64,000 nt of DNA from Bacillota bacterium (GTDB taxonomy: Bacteria > Bacillota > Clostridia > Lachnospirales > Lachnospiraceae): contig JAEYSV010000019.1 of assembly GCA_023434365.1 (NCBI GenBank), forward strand, positions 1 through 64,000, written 5' to 3'. A program made the position numbers and the translations under genes. This document shows, piece by piece, positions 51,716 through 61,315 of the stretch. The number at the start of each line of letters is the position of its first letter. Position 1 is the first letter of the stretch. The notes under the pieces were generated by a model that saw only the letters and a program-made list of their open reading frames with translations, did not search any database and was not told the DNA's origin.

Positions 51716-53148
51716 GCAGAGGTAAGGGGAATAATCAATATAAGGTATTAGTCAAAGATACTGCCCTATTTGCAATTAGTGACTTTGCGTCTAAATTTAT
51801 CACTTTTTTACTTCTACCGTTATATACCAACGTCCTGACGACAGAAGAATATGGTCAGATGGACTTATTGAACAACATAGTCAATTTGATTTATCCACTA
51901 TTGACTTTGGCCATCGTTGAGGCTACAATCCGGTTTGCGTTGGATAGAGAAGAAGAACCTAATGAGGTTCTATCTACCGCATTATTATATATTATGGGTG
52001 GAACGCTTCTCTTAATCATGCTCAGCCCGTTTGCTGGTTTATTTGGAAAAACCTTTTCATCTAATTGGATGGCATTCATCTTACTATACAATGGATATAG
52101 TTTTAGAATGCTATTTTCATATTATTGTCGAGGAAGAAAGAAAAATATTGTGTTCGCTATTCAAGGAATACTTCAAACTGTCAGCGTAGTGGCTCTAAAC
52201 CTAATTTTCTTATTAGTGTTTAATTGGGGTCTAAAAGGATACTTGATAGCTACCATATCATCATATTATGTTGCAGTATTGTTCATTGTTTTGGCAGGAC
52301 GGTTTATACCTACTATTATAAATTTTAAGCTAAATCGTTCATTAATGAAGCGTATGCTTAAATTTAGTATTCCGATGATTCCCACTCTGATTTCATGGTG
52401 GTTTATAAACTCCATGGATAAGTATTACATAATATCAATGGTAGGAATGGGAGCCAGTGGAGTATATGCGGTAGCACATAAAATTCCAACTATTTTGCAA
52501 ACTGTTACGCAAATCTTTAATAAAGCGTGGCAAATATCCTCCGTCAGTATTTATGAAGGGGAAGATCGTGAAAAAAAATATTCAGAAATATATACGTACT
52601 TCTGCTTTGTGTGCATGGCAGGCTGCCTTATACTAAATGTTTTTTCTAAATGGATTGCTACGATATTGTTTGCAAAAGAATATTTCGAAGCTTGGACTTA
52701 TGTACCTACTTTGTTAGTAGCAGCAGTTTTCTCTAGTATGGCAGGTTTTTTAGCACAGATATTCACTAGCGCAAAAAAGACAGTGGTATTATTTATTTCA
52801 ACTGTATTGGGTGTAATTGTAAATGCTGTATTGAATTATGTATTAATTAAGCAATTTGGTACAATTGGCGCTGCATATGGTACTTTGTTTTCGTTTATGA
52901 CAGTTTGGCTTACACGTAGCATTTATGTGCAGAAAATTGTGAATCTTAAATTGAATTATTTGAGATTAGGAATATCTACAGTTGTATTAATAGCTCATGC
53001 CATTATTATCAGTCGCATGCAACAATACTTAGTTGTTTGTTCGATGATTAGTTGTATCGCATTTGCAACGCTGAACTGGAATAGTATGCGGGCGGTTTTT
53101 AGTCAGTTTGTTAAAATTATCATAAAAAGAAATGTGCAGGGACGGTAA
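51712..53148 (+). CDS. wzx: Wzx-type flippase (polysaccharide biosynthesis protein)
   Basis: 478 residues and about 12-14 transmembrane helices. The opening VLVKDTALFAISDFASKFITFLLLPLYTNVL and GQMDLLNNIVNL match MATE/MOP-superfamily repeat-unit translocases, as do IPMIPTLISWWFINSMDKYYI and GASGVYAVAHKIPTILQ. It moves the lipid-linked repeat unit across the membrane. The 4-nt overlap with the preceding gene implies coupled translation. Confidence 0.9.
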   Translation: MSRGKGNNQYKVLVKDTALFAISDFASKFITFLLLPLYTNVLTTEEYGQMDLLNNIVNLIYPLLTLAIVEATIRFALDREEEPNEVLSTALLYIMGGTLLLIMLSPFAGLFGKTFSSNWMAFILLYNGYSFRMLFSYYCRGRKKNIVFAIQGILQTVSVVALNLIFLLVFNWGLKGYLIATISSYYVAVLFIVLAGRFIPTIINFKLNRSLMKRMLKFSIPMIPTLISWWFINSMDKYYIISMVGMGASGVYAVAHKIPTILQTVTQIFNKAWQISSVSIYEGEDREKKYSEIYTYFCFVCMAGCLILNVFSKWIATILFAKEYFEAWTYVPTLLVAAVFSSMAGFLAQIFTSAKKTVVLFISTVLGVIVNAVLNYVLIKQFGTIGAAYGTLFSFMTVWLTRSIYVQKIVNLKLNYLRLGISTVVLIAHAIIISRMQQYLVVCSMISCIAFATLNWNSMRAVFSQFVKIIIKRNVQGR

Positions 53149-53154
53149 TTATGT

Positions 53155-54081
53155 ATGAAGCAAAATATAGATAAAGCGCCAACTATTGTTGTTGTGATGT
53201 CTACCTATAATGGAGATAAATATCTTTCTCAACAATTAGATAGTCTTCTTCAGCAAAATTTAGTTAATTTGAGTGTCTTCGTAAGAGACGACGGATCCAG
53301 TGATAAAACACAAGAAATTTTGCAAAAATGGAATACAGACACTAATGATTGGCTGACTTGGTATCAAGGGGAGAATAGAGGCCCTGGTCGCAGTTTTATG
53401 GAGGCACTAGAAAAAGCTCCGGATGCAGACTACTATGCTTTTTGTGATCAGGATGATATTTGGGATTCGGATAAATTAGATGTTGCAGTTTCAGTGCTTG
53501 AGTCATCAACCAAACAGTATAAAATTTATACATCGAATGTAGCGTTATCCAACAATGACCTGAAAATAATAGGGAATACTAATTTTTATGAAAATACGTC
53601 TATCCAAGCTGCTATGATGTATAACCAAGCAATTGGTTGTACTATAGTAATGAATAAAGAATTGAGAGAAAAGCTTATAAAATACAATCCTAATTATATG
53701 GTTATGCATGACTGTTGGGCTTATCGGGTTTGTGCCGCACTGGGCGGGGAGCTTTGTTTTGATCAAGTTCCGCATATAAAATATCGTCAGCATGATGGAA
53801 ATTTTTCTGGTGGAAGTATGAGCCAATTAGAGCTTTGGAGCAAGAGAGTGAAAAGTTTGTTCGGACGAAAGAAACACATGCGAAAGTGGACTGCAGAAGA
53901 ACTGTTAAAAGGGTATGCGGGATTCATGCCAGATTATTGTCGCAATATTGTGGAAGAGTTTGCTCATTATGATAGCAGCATAAAAAACAAGTGGAAGTTA
54001 TTGGGTGATAAAAAGATATATAGTGATAGCAAGGCTGGCAATTTAGGTATTGCGGTATCTATTGTTTTAGGCATCTTGTAG
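53155..54081 (+). CDS. Glycosyltransferase family 2, rhamnosyltransferase-like
   Basis: 308 residues. APTIVVVMSTYNGDKYLSQQ, FVRDDGSSDKTQEIL and the DxD-containing YYAFCDQDDIWDSDKLD resemble rhamnosyl- and galactofuranosyl-like transferases (alpha-L-Rha alpha-1,3-transferase type). HDCWAYRVCAALGG is the acceptor-side motif. A dTDP-rhamnose donor is plausible because rfbABCD lies just downstream on the other strand. The last 20 residues are not needed for the fold. Confidence 0.85.
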   Translation: MKQNIDKAPTIVVVMSTYNGDKYLSQQLDSLLQQNLVNLSVFVRDDGSSDKTQEILQKWNTDTNDWLTWYQGENRGPGRSFMEALEKAPDADYYAFCDQDDIWDSDKLDVAVSVLESSTKQYKIYTSNVALSNNDLKIIGNTNFYENTSIQAAMMYNQAIGCTIVMNKELREKLIKYNPNYMVMHDCWAYRVCAALGGELCFDQVPHIKYRQHDGNFSGGSMSQLELWSKRVKSLFGRKKHMRKWTAEELLKGYAGFMPDYCRNIVEEFAHYDSSIKNKWKLLGDKKIYSDSKAGNLGIAVSIVLGIL

Positions 54082-54104
54082 TTCAAAAGTACTGGAGGAT
54101 AATA

Positions 54105-55157
54105 ATGGTAGAAAGACAGGAAGTAACTCAATTTAATCGAATTGAATGGGTTGATATCGCAAAAGGGTTAGGTATTCTTTTGGTTATAATAGGTCATTGC
54201 GTGTATTTGGGCGGAGGGATACATAATTGGATTTTTTCATTCCATATGCCGTTATTTTTTATGTTATCAGGATTTTTTGTTCGTGAAGAAGCTATATGGA
54301 CCACAATAAAAAAGAAAAGTAAATCTCTTTTGTTTCCATACTTTATATTTGTAATATTAGGATTTGTTTTTACATTGCTTATACCCGGATGGAGAGCAAA
54401 TTTAACTTTAAAAGGGATTGCTGTGGATATTTATATGGGATCACCAGATGCTATAAATATCTCCAGTGTATGGTTTTTGATTTGCCTGTTTGTTACAATT
54501 CTTTTTTTTGAGTGCTGTCTTAGAATAAAAAAATACTCTTTTGTTGTAATTATTGTAATAGCTTGTATCGGTTGGTGGTTTGCTGAAAATCGAGGATCGA
54601 TAGAAATACTGCCCGCTAATAGACTACCGTTTAATATCGATGTTAGTATGATTGCGTTACTATTTTTGGCGATAGGCTATTATGGAAAAAATAGAATTTA
54701 TTCTGTTGTGGATTATGTAAAAGGCTCTGCTAAAATGAATGTGTTTATATGCGTGGTATTGCTTTTTGTATCGTTTTTTCTATCCTATATAAATCGAAGA
54801 GTTAATTTACATGGATTAAAGTTTAACAATTTTTTGCTATACATAATAGAGTCGTTTGAAGGAATTTTGTTTATAATATCCACTTCAGTACTTTTTTTAC
54901 AGTGGAAGAGTGTTAAAAATATACTGTTGTGGTTCGCACATAATTCTATAAAAATCCTTGGAGCGCAAGCTTTATATATAAGAATATACATATATTTAGT
55001 CGAGATTGTATGTGGCGAAAAGTATGATTTATATTTTTTGTCGCAGGGGCATGTGATATTATCCATAATTTTTGTGGTGATATTTAGTTCTCTCAGTGTA
55101 TGCGTTTTTAATACTATTATCCAAAGATTTACATTAGAAAAATGTAAATTAATTTAG
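54105..55157 (+). CDS. Acyltransferase 3 family membrane protein (second)
   Basis: 350 residues with about ten helices. IEWVDIAKGLGILLVIIGHC and FSFHMPLFFMLSGFFV are the family's catalytic His helix and FF.LSGFF motif. Likely O-acetylates the polysaccharide. GGAGG precedes the ATG. Last gene of the plus-strand polysaccharide block, followed by a terminator. Confidence 0.86.
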   Translation: MVERQEVTQFNRIEWVDIAKGLGILLVIIGHCVYLGGGIHNWIFSFHMPLFFMLSGFFVREEAIWTTIKKKSKSLLFPYFIFVILGFVFTLLIPGWRANLTLKGIAVDIYMGSPDAINISSVWFLICLFVTILFFECCLRIKKYSFVVIIVIACIGWWFAENRGSIEILPANRLPFNIDVSMIALLFLAIGYYGKNRIYSVVDYVKGSAKMNVFICVVLLFVSFFLSYINRRVNLHGLKFNNFLLYIIESFEGILFIISTSVLFLQWKSVKNILLWFAHNSIKILGAQALYIRIYIYLVEIVCGEKYDLYFLSQGHVILSIIFVVIFSSLSVCVFNTIIQRFTLEKCKLI

Positions 55158-55197
55158 TGGAAGAATAAGTTAAATGATATATATAAATTATCAAAAT

Positions 55198-55242
55198 TAT
55201 AAACGAGCAGGACATAGAGTAACTGCTCGTTTATATATTTTT
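55198..55242 (+). terminator. Intrinsic terminator ending the polysaccharide block
   Basis: TATAAACGAGCAG (55198-55210) and CTGCTCGTTTATA (55223-55235) form a 13-bp perfect stem followed by TATTTTTA. It separates the plus-strand cluster from the convergent rfb genes. Confidence 0.9.
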
Positions 55243-55343
55243 ATGACGCATCAAGAAACCCCTTTAGCTCTTAATAGTATGCAATGTGTTTTTGAAAATT
55301 CCAAATAACGGAGACATGTTAGTAACATCATTTTCATGACATA

Positions 55344-55943
55344 TTAGGCTGATATCTTATTCAACCTACCCCAACCCTGATCTTTCTCACTGACATTCAA
55401 CAAAGTCCCATCTTCCAAACAATACCCCTTACTTGAAGCAGTGCCCTCATATTCCCCAACAACTTGAGGCCATTCAATTCCGATATCCGGATCATTCCAT
55501 GCCAATCCACCTTCATCACCTGGGTGATAAAAATCAGTGCATTTATAACAGAATTCAGCCACATCGCTAAGAACAAGGAAGCCATGAGCGAAACCTTCTG
55601 GGATAAAGAACTGCTTTTTGTTTTCTTCTGATAGTTCTATGCCATACCATTTTCCATAAGTCTCACTGTCTTTTCTTAGATCAACTACCACGTCGAATAC
55701 AGATCCTTTGATTACTCGAACCAGTTTCGCTTGCGGATGTTGAATCTGAAAGTGCAATCCCCTTAATACGCCTTTTGTGGAACAAGATTGGTTATCTTGA
55801 ACGAATTTCATGGTGAATCCGGCTTCTTCCATATCTTTTTGATTATAAGTTTCCATAAAATATCCTCTGGAATCCCCGTATACGGCAGGTTCGATTATGT
55901 AAAGTCCTTCAATTGGACATTTTGTTATGTTTATGCGTCCCAT
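55344..55943 (-). CDS. rfbC: dTDP-4-dehydrorhamnose 3,5-epimerase
   Basis: 199 residues. Cupin-fold epimerase: YIIEPAVYGDSRGYFMETYN, KFVQDNQSCSTKGVLRGLHFQ with the catalytic His, and FIPEGFAHGFLVLSD. The C-terminus (GRLNKISA) is slightly extended. Third enzyme of dTDP-L-rhamnose synthesis. It follows rfbD by 12 nt on the minus strand. Confidence 0.93.
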   Translation of the reverse strand: MGRINITKCPIEGLYIIEPAVYGDSRGYFMETYNQKDMEEAGFTMKFVQDNQSCSTKGVLRGLHFQIQHPQAKLVRVIKGSVFDVVVDLRKDSETYGKWYGIELSEENKKQFFIPEGFAHGFLVLSDVAEFCYKCTDFYHPGDEGGLAWNDPDIGIEWPQVVGEYEGTASSKGYCLEDGTLLNVSEKDQGWGRLNKISA

Positions 55944-55955
55944 TTCTTTCTCTCC

Positions 55956-56831
55956 TTAGAATTCTATTTCCTTTAGATACCGTTTAACGGCATCTTGCCA
56001 AGATGGTAATCTAGTAAAACCGTTGGCAGTTAACTTTTCTTTACTCATACGGCTGTTAGAAGGTCGTTTTGCCTTAGTAGGGTAGTGGTCTGCTGATACT
56101 GGGGACACAGTTAAATGATTTGTATCGTATTCAGCATATCCTAATTCTGCAGCCTGTTTAAATATTTCGCAAGCGAATTCATACCAAGAACAGATTCCTT
56201 CGTTGGTGGCATGATAGTGACCATATCGATCGGTTTCTATCATGTCTGCTAATAAACGGGCTAAGTCAAAGGTATAAGTAGGACTTCCGATTTGGTCGCA
56301 CACTACGGTTAATTGATCACGAGTTTTCCCTAGTTTTAACATTGTCTTGATAAAATTGTTGCCATTCACACCAAAGGCCCATGAGATACGTACGATAAAG
56401 TATTTATGTAATAGATTTTCCATTGCAAGCTCACCTTCATATTTTGTTTGCCCATATACGCCTAAAGGTTGTCGGTTCGCATCATCAGGTTCCCAATAAT
56501 TAGTTCCTTCCCCGTTAAATACATAATCAGTGCTGATATACATCATCTTTATATCGAGTTCGTTACATACTTTTGCTATATTTTCAGTGCCTGTTACGTT
56601 TACTAGCCTTACTTTATCAATATTATCTTCCGCTGCATCTACCGCAGTCCAAGCAGCACAGTGAATGACAGCATCAGGTAGTGCATCCGTTAGAACGGTA
56701 TGAACTGATGTCTTATCCGTAATATCCATTTCTTCAATATCTACTCCGATTGGACTGTGCCCTCTACGAGCTAATTCCTTAATTACATCATAGCCAAGTT
56801 GCCCCTTAGCCCCTGTTACCAATACTTTCAT
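55956..56831 (-). CDS. rfbD: dTDP-4-dehydrorhamnose reductase
   Basis: 291 residues from the ATG at 56831 (MKVLVTGAKGQLGYDV), preceded by AAGGATG; a longer frame from 56882 is unlikely. Motifs: the NADPH-binding GAKGQLG, MYISTDYVFNGEG and YGQTKYEGELA with the catalytic Tyr/Lys, and the C-terminal RPSNSRMSKEKL. Final step to dTDP-L-rhamnose. Confidence 0.94.
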   Translation of the reverse strand: MKVLVTGAKGQLGYDVIKELARRGHSPIGVDIEEMDITDKTSVHTVLTDALPDAVIHCAAWTAVDAAEDNIDKVRLVNVTGTENIAKVCNELDIKMMYISTDYVFNGEGTNYWEPDDANRQPLGVYGQTKYEGELAMENLLHKYFIVRISWAFGVNGNNFIKTMLKLGKTRDQLTVVCDQIGSPTYTFDLARLLADMIETDRYGHYHATNEGICSWYEFACEIFKQAAELGYAEYDTNHLTVSPVSADHYPTKAKRPSNSRMSKEKLTANGFTRLPSWQDAVKRYLKEIEF

Positions 56832-56929
56832 ATCCATCATCCTTATCTTTGTTGCTATAGACAAGCACTTAATAGTAATCATGTGCTATGTCTATAGCAA
56901 ACGTATTGTCAAATCAATAACACGATAAT

Positions 56930-57948
56930 CTATCGATTGCTATACATGTTCTTATAATAATTCTGATATTCCCCAGAAATGATTGTTTCCCACCATTCTT
57001 TGTTGTCTAAGTACCACTGAATCGTCTTTTTGATACCGTCAGCAAATTTGGTTTCTGGAAGCCATCCTAGTTCATGATGAATCTTGGTTGGTCAACAGCA
57101 TAACGCATATCATGCCCTTTTCTATCGGTAACATAGGTAATCAAACTTTCTGGTTTATCAAGCTCCTTGCAAATGATTTTGACAATATCAATATTGGTCA
57201 TCTCATTGTGACCACCGATATTATAGACCTCACCAACACGTCCCTTATGAAGAATCAGATCAATCGCCTTACAATGATCCTCAACATATAACCAGTCACG
57301 AACATTTTCACCCTTGCCATACACCGGAAGCGGCTTATCATTGAGTGCATTGGCAATCATTAATGGAATCAACTTTTCTGGAAAATGGTAGGGACCGTAG
57401 TTATTCGAACATCTGCTGATCGTCACTGGTAAACCGTAAGTGCGATAGTATGATAGTACTAATAGGTCGGCAGCCGCTTTCGATGAACTATACGGACTAC
57501 TAGCGTGAATAGGTGTTTCTTCGGTAAAGAAAAGGTCTGGTCTATCAAGTGGCAGATCACCATATACCTCATCCGTGGATACTTGATGATAACGGGTAAT
57601 GCCATATTTTCTACAAGCATCCATTAAGACAGCAGTCCCTTTAATATTTGTATCCAGGAATACCTCTGGATTCTCAATCGAGCGATCCACATGACTTTCT
57701 GCAGCAAAGTTAACTACGATGTCAGGATGTTCTTCTTCGAATAATTGATAAACTGCATTGCGGTCTGTAATGCTTTCCTTTATAAAACGAAAATTAGGAT
57801 CATTTATTACAGGTGCGAGAGTAGATACGTTGCCAGCATAAGTTAAAGAGTCTAAGCAAATAATTCGATAATTGGGATACTTATCTAGCATATGAAAAAT
57901 AAAGTTACTTCCGATAAACCCGGCACCGCCGGTAACAAGAATTGTCAT
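56930..57948 (-). pseudogene. rfbB: dTDP-glucose 4,6-dehydratase with a single-base frameshift
   Basis: The frame from 57948 encodes normal RfbB (TILVTGGAGFIGSNF, NFAAESHVDRSIENP, STDEVYGDLP, YSSSKAAADLLVLSYYRTYG, GHDMRYAVD) but stops at 57067 after 293 residues. The missing C-terminal part (reading IHHELGWLPETKFADGIKK and continuing to YSNR, stop at 56930-56932) is intact in another frame. Restoring one base at the GG at 57090-57091 (CCC rather than CC on the coding strand, Asp-Pro-Thr-Lys) gives 339 residues, the normal length. Either a sequencing or assembly error, or a genuine mutation that would remove the C-terminal substrate-binding segment and block rhamnose synthesis. A promoter for it and rfbA is not resolved. 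Confidence 0.88.
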
Positions 57949-57990
57949 AATCAGTTCTCCTTATTGATTGATAGTTTTTTATTCTAAAGC

Positions 57991-58887
57991 TTACTGCAAC
58001 ACGTCTAAATATTTTCCATCAAAGACATCCTTAAGATATTGACCGTATTGATTTTTTTTGAGTACTTCATATACCTTCAACACATCATCCTTAGTAATCC
58101 AGCCGTTTAGATAAGCAATCTCTTCTAAGCAAGCAATTTTTCGATGTTGATGCGTCTCAATTGTCATGACAAAATTAGTTGCTTCGACAAGGCTTTCATG
58201 AGTCCCAGTGTCTAACCAAGTAAAGCCCTGACCTAATAACTCGACATTCAAGCACTGCTTACCCAGATAAATGCGGTTTAGATCCGTGATTTCTAGTTCA
58301 CCTCTCGCACTTGGTGCTAAGTTTTTGGCATATTCGACAACGCTATTGTCATAAAAATATAACCCAGTTACGCAGTAATTGCTTTTTGGCATACTAGGTT
58401 TTTCTTCAATCGAAATTGCTTTGCCCTCTGCATTGAATTCCACAATACCAAAACGCTCTGGATCATTGACGTAATAACCAAATACCGTTGCGCCTCGACC
58501 ATTTTCTGCATTGTCTATCGCAATCTTTAGACGCTTCTTCAGTCCATGACCTGCAAAGATGTTATCGCCTAGAATCATCGCCACGCTATCGTTGCCGATG
58601 AATTCTTCTCCGATAATAAATGCTTGGGCTAAGCCATCCGGACTTGGCTGAACCGCGTAGGAGAGTGTCACACCAAACTGATGACCATCACCGAGTAGTT
58701 CCTTGAATCTTGGTGTATCTTGTGGAGTTGAAATGATTAAGATGTCCCGTATTCCTGCATTCATCAACACAGACATAGGATAGTAAATCATCGGTTTGTC
58801 ATAGATGGGTAGTAATTGTTTTGAGGTAACCATGGTTAGGGGGTAGAGGCGTGTACCAGAACCTCCTGCTAAAATAATTCCTTTCAA
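57991..58887 (-). CDS. rfbA: Glucose-1-phosphate thymidylyltransferase
   Basis: 298 residues. KGIILAGGSGTRLYPLT (nucleotide-binding), PIYDKPMIYYPMSVLM, DNIFAGHGL, and TWLDTGTHESLVEATNFV are characteristic of RmlA. First enzyme of dTDP-L-rhamnose synthesis. AAGGAG precedes the start. It heads the minus-strand rfbA-B-D-C unit; gaps are 42, 98 and 12 nt. Confidence 0.95.
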   Translation of the reverse strand: MKGIILAGGSGTRLYPLTMVTSKQLLPIYDKPMIYYPMSVLMNAGIRDILIISTPQDTPRFKELLGDGHQFGVTLSYAVQPSPDGLAQAFIIGEEFIGNDSVAMILGDNIFAGHGLKKRLKIAIDNAENGRGATVFGYYVNDPERFGIVEFNAEGKAISIEEKPSMPKSNYCVTGLYFYDNSVVEYAKNLAPSARGELEITDLNRIYLGKQCLNVELLGQGFTWLDTGTHESLVEATNFVMTIETHQHRKIACLEEIAYLNGWITKDDVLKVYEVLKKNQYGQYLKDVFDGKYLDVLQ

Positions 58888-58990
58888 ATTAATAACTCCT
58901 TCCTCTTCTTGTAGGCACCTGAATAAAAAGTGCGTTCTTGTATCACAGTTAATCGGACCAATATGTTCCAGATTATCAACTTATTTACAT

Positions 58991-59016
58991 TATAAAAGGT
59001 GACGTAACGTCACCTT
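58991..59016 (-). terminator. Terminator of the MerR-methyltransferase gene
   Basis: AAGGTGACGT and ACGTCACCTT (58996-59016) form an almost perfect palindrome, with TTTTAT following on the minus strand. It lies between the end of the regulator gene and the rfbA promoter region. Confidence 0.7.
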
Positions 59017-59045
59017 CAAGTAGTTTTTTATAATTTTTTAGTTTT

Positions 59046-60230
59046 TTATTTTTTTCTACAAATAAAGATCCCCGCTTCTTTTGTAATGCGCAATTGAGAG
59101 CTCATTTTCTTCTCAGCAAATAAACGAAAATCCTTGTAATGATCAAGTATGTATTGATTCTGATTACCGTGGCAAGAGAGAATATATTCGATGATAGGTT
59201 CTACCCGATCAACCAAAAGGCAATCTTCATATAGCTTCAATTGAGTATGGCTAAAATAAGGTTGAAGAAGAGAAAGCCCATTATCAAGACCGAATCTGTC
59301 ATACAGTTTTTCTGCAGAGAGCACAATTCGATTATCAAAGTCATTTACAAGCTGACTAATTTCCTTCATATGATTACTACCATAGGTACTACATACAAAT
59401 CTACCATTAGGTTTTAATATTCGGGATATTTCCGTGAATACCTTAGGCAGGTTATCGCAGTAGAATAGTACATGATTAGCGATTACTAAATCAAAGGAAT
59501 TATCTTTATACGGTATCCGATGGCAGTCTAATGTTTCATAAGTAAATCTAGAATCCTTTTGGTTAAGGGATCTTTTGGCATCACGAAGCATTCCTTCGGA
59601 AATATCGGTGAGCATAATGTCTACATCGGGTGGCAGTAAAGACAGATTCTCTGCCCATAAAGAACCGTTTCCACAACCTAGTTCAAGAATTTGCATCTTA
59701 TTTGTGATCTCACATTGCTCAAAGATCCAAGGGAACCAGCCTTGTTTATTTTGCGCATATAAGCTATGCAGATTGATTCGTGCTGTGATATTATTCGCAT
59801 TCCTATACTGGCTTTTCAGACTTTTCTCCATATTGGTCAGATGGATTAGTTCTAACATCTGGCTCCAATTGATACTCTGTTCCTTCTTGATAGCAGACGT
59901 AGTTTCTTTGATTGCCTTGCCAACCAACTGTAACTGTTCGATACGGTCTTCGATCAACTTTTGTTGTAGGTTAAGTGAATGCAATAAGAAGTGACAGTCT
60001 GAATCATTAATTGTCATATCTCGGATATCTTCTAACGAAAAGCCAAGGTACTTAAGCAGCAGTATCTGTTGCAACCTTGCCAAATCAGAGTCTGTATAAA
60101 AGCGTGCATTAGATTCGCTAACATACGATGGTTTAAGGATATTCTGTTTATCATAAAAACGAATGGTGCGAACCGAAGTTTTCGCCATTTTCGCAAATTC
60201 GCCGGATGAGTAGTAGCCTGGTTTTTTCAT
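59046..60230 (-). CDS. MerR-type regulator fused to a SAM-dependent methyltransferase
   Basis: 394 residues. The N-terminal MerR winged helix (YYSSGEFAKMAKTSVRTIRFYDKQNIL, then ARFYTDSDLARLQQILLLKYLGFSLEDI, about 1-75) is followed by a dimerising coiled coil (about 75-130). The C-terminus is a class I methyltransferase (LELGCGNGSLWAENL, DVDIMLTDISEGML, FDLVIANHVLFY). Such fusions suggest a regulator whose output or ligand is linked to a methyl-transfer reaction, such as detoxification of an inducer. AGGAATGACC-type sequence precedes the start. Confidence 0.85.
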   Translation of the reverse strand: MKKPGYYSSGEFAKMAKTSVRTIRFYDKQNILKPSYVSESNARFYTDSDLARLQQILLLKYLGFSLEDIRDMTINDSDCHFLLHSLNLQQKLIEDRIEQLQLVGKAIKETTSAIKKEQSINWSQMLELIHLTNMEKSLKSQYRNANNITARINLHSLYAQNKQGWFPWIFEQCEITNKMQILELGCGNGSLWAENLSLLPPDVDIMLTDISEGMLRDAKRSLNQKDSRFTYETLDCHRIPYKDNSFDLVIANHVLFYCDNLPKVFTEISRILKPNGRFVCSTYGSNHMKEISQLVNDFDNRIVLSAEKLYDRFGLDNGLSLLQPYFSHTQLKLYEDCLLVDRVEPIIEYILSCHGNQNQYILDHYKDFRLFAEKKMSSQLRITKEAGIFICRKK

Positions 60231-60519
60231 GGGGGGTCATTCCTTTCTTGTTTCTATTATATCGGGAAAGGGGAGGGATGACAATGGTTTAATGAAACTG
60301 TGAAGAGGCGGTATTCTGTCCTATTAAACCAAGAATAGAAATTTGTCATTTTATCCGTACTAGATAGAGGTTATGGATATGTTGTGGTAAAATATAGTTG
60401 ATTTATCGAGAAAACATAATACATATTCATAATAACTACTTTTAGTAAGAAAGTAGAATTACACTGGTTTGATTGTAAGGACAGTGAACGAATCAAAATG
60501 AAAGTAAAGAGGTGGAGGA

Positions 60520-60678
60520 GTGAAAGTTAAATTTATTGGTGAAGATGATCCATTTGCTTTGCTAAACGGTAAAATTTATGAAGTTAATTCTATTGAACAA
60601 GGATGGTATAGAGTTGTTGATGAGACTAAAGAAGATTACTTATACCCATCTGAAGCATTTGAAGTTGTAGAAGAATAA
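60520..60678 (+). CDS. Small acidic protein, 52 residues
   Basis: A GTG-started frame (MKVKFIGEDDPFALLNGKIY to FEVVEE) with AGAGGTGGAGG just upstream. The sequence pattern, a conserved VKFIGEDDP start, NGKIYEV and GWYRVVDETKEDYLYP, is that of a recurrent small SH3-like protein in Firmicutes and their phages. The stop overlaps the start of a broken frame downstream (TAATG). Function unknown. Confidence 0.65.
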   Translation: MKVKFIGEDDPFALLNGKIYEVNSIEQGWYRVVDETKEDYLYPSEAFEVVEE

Positions 60679-60807
60679 TGAAACGTACTATAGCAAAGCT
60701 TCAATGATTATTTCCGCGTAAAAGTTGAACCGAGTAAAAAAGGCTCAACTGGAAAGTATGTATATAGAGCCAGGAGTTCACATAAGAAATTAAGAATTAC
60801 CAGATAA
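60678..60807 (+). pseudogene. Possible frameshifted small basic protein
   Basis: The ATG overlaps the stop of the 52-residue gene (TAATG), implying translational coupling, but reads MKRTIAKLQ then stop. Shifting by one base near 60702 opens NDYFRVKVEPSKKGSTGKY and continues to RITR, stop at 60805-60807, together about 42 residues. Either a degraded gene or chance; support rests on the overlap and on amino-acid composition. Confidence 0.3.
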
Positions 60808-60861
60808 GTTACTTCCCTTAATACCATCATATGAAATTATAAAGAAAAGGAGTCTATCCCC

Positions 60862-61245
60862 ATGCTAAACCTAACCAAAATCCACCACATCGCCATCATC
60901 GTCTCAGACTACCAAAAGTCCCGTGATTTTTACGTTAACAAACTAGGTTTTCAGATTATTCGAGAAAACTATCGGGAGCAGAGAGATGATTATAAGTTAG
61001 ACCTAAAACTTGGAGACTGTGAACTTGAGATTTTTGGTGTGAAGACGGCACCAAGTAGACCAAGCTATCCAGAGGCCTGTGGTTTAAGACATTTGGCGTT
61101 TCATGTTGACTGCATTGAAGAGGTGATTGCTGAATTGAATGCTGTTGGTATTGAGACAGAACCGATTAGAATAGATGATTATTCAGGCAAGAAGATGACT
61201 TTCTTTCAAGATCCGGATGGGTTGCCACTAGAACTTCATGAATAG
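60862..61245 (+). CDS. VOC-family (glyoxalase-like) protein
   Basis: 127 residues, a single vicinal-oxygen-chelate domain of two beta-alpha-beta-beta-beta units. KIHHIAIIVSDYQKSRDFYVNKLGF carries the first metal His, ELEIFG and LRHLAFHVDCIEEV the others, and FFQDPDGLPLELHE the last Glu. It resembles YaeR/GloA2-type proteins of unassigned substrate. AAAGGAG precedes the ATG. Confidence 0.85.
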   Translation: MLNLTKIHHIAIIVSDYQKSRDFYVNKLGFQIIRENYREQRDDYKLDLKLGDCELEIFGVKTAPSRPSYPEACGLRHLAFHVDCIEEVIAELNAVGIETEPIRIDDYSGKKMTFFQDPDGLPLELHE

Positions 61246-61315
61246 GGTCTGAGACAATTCTTTATTACTTTGGTATTGTATATATACATATTAAAGTATT
61301 ATAGGAGGTTCAATT

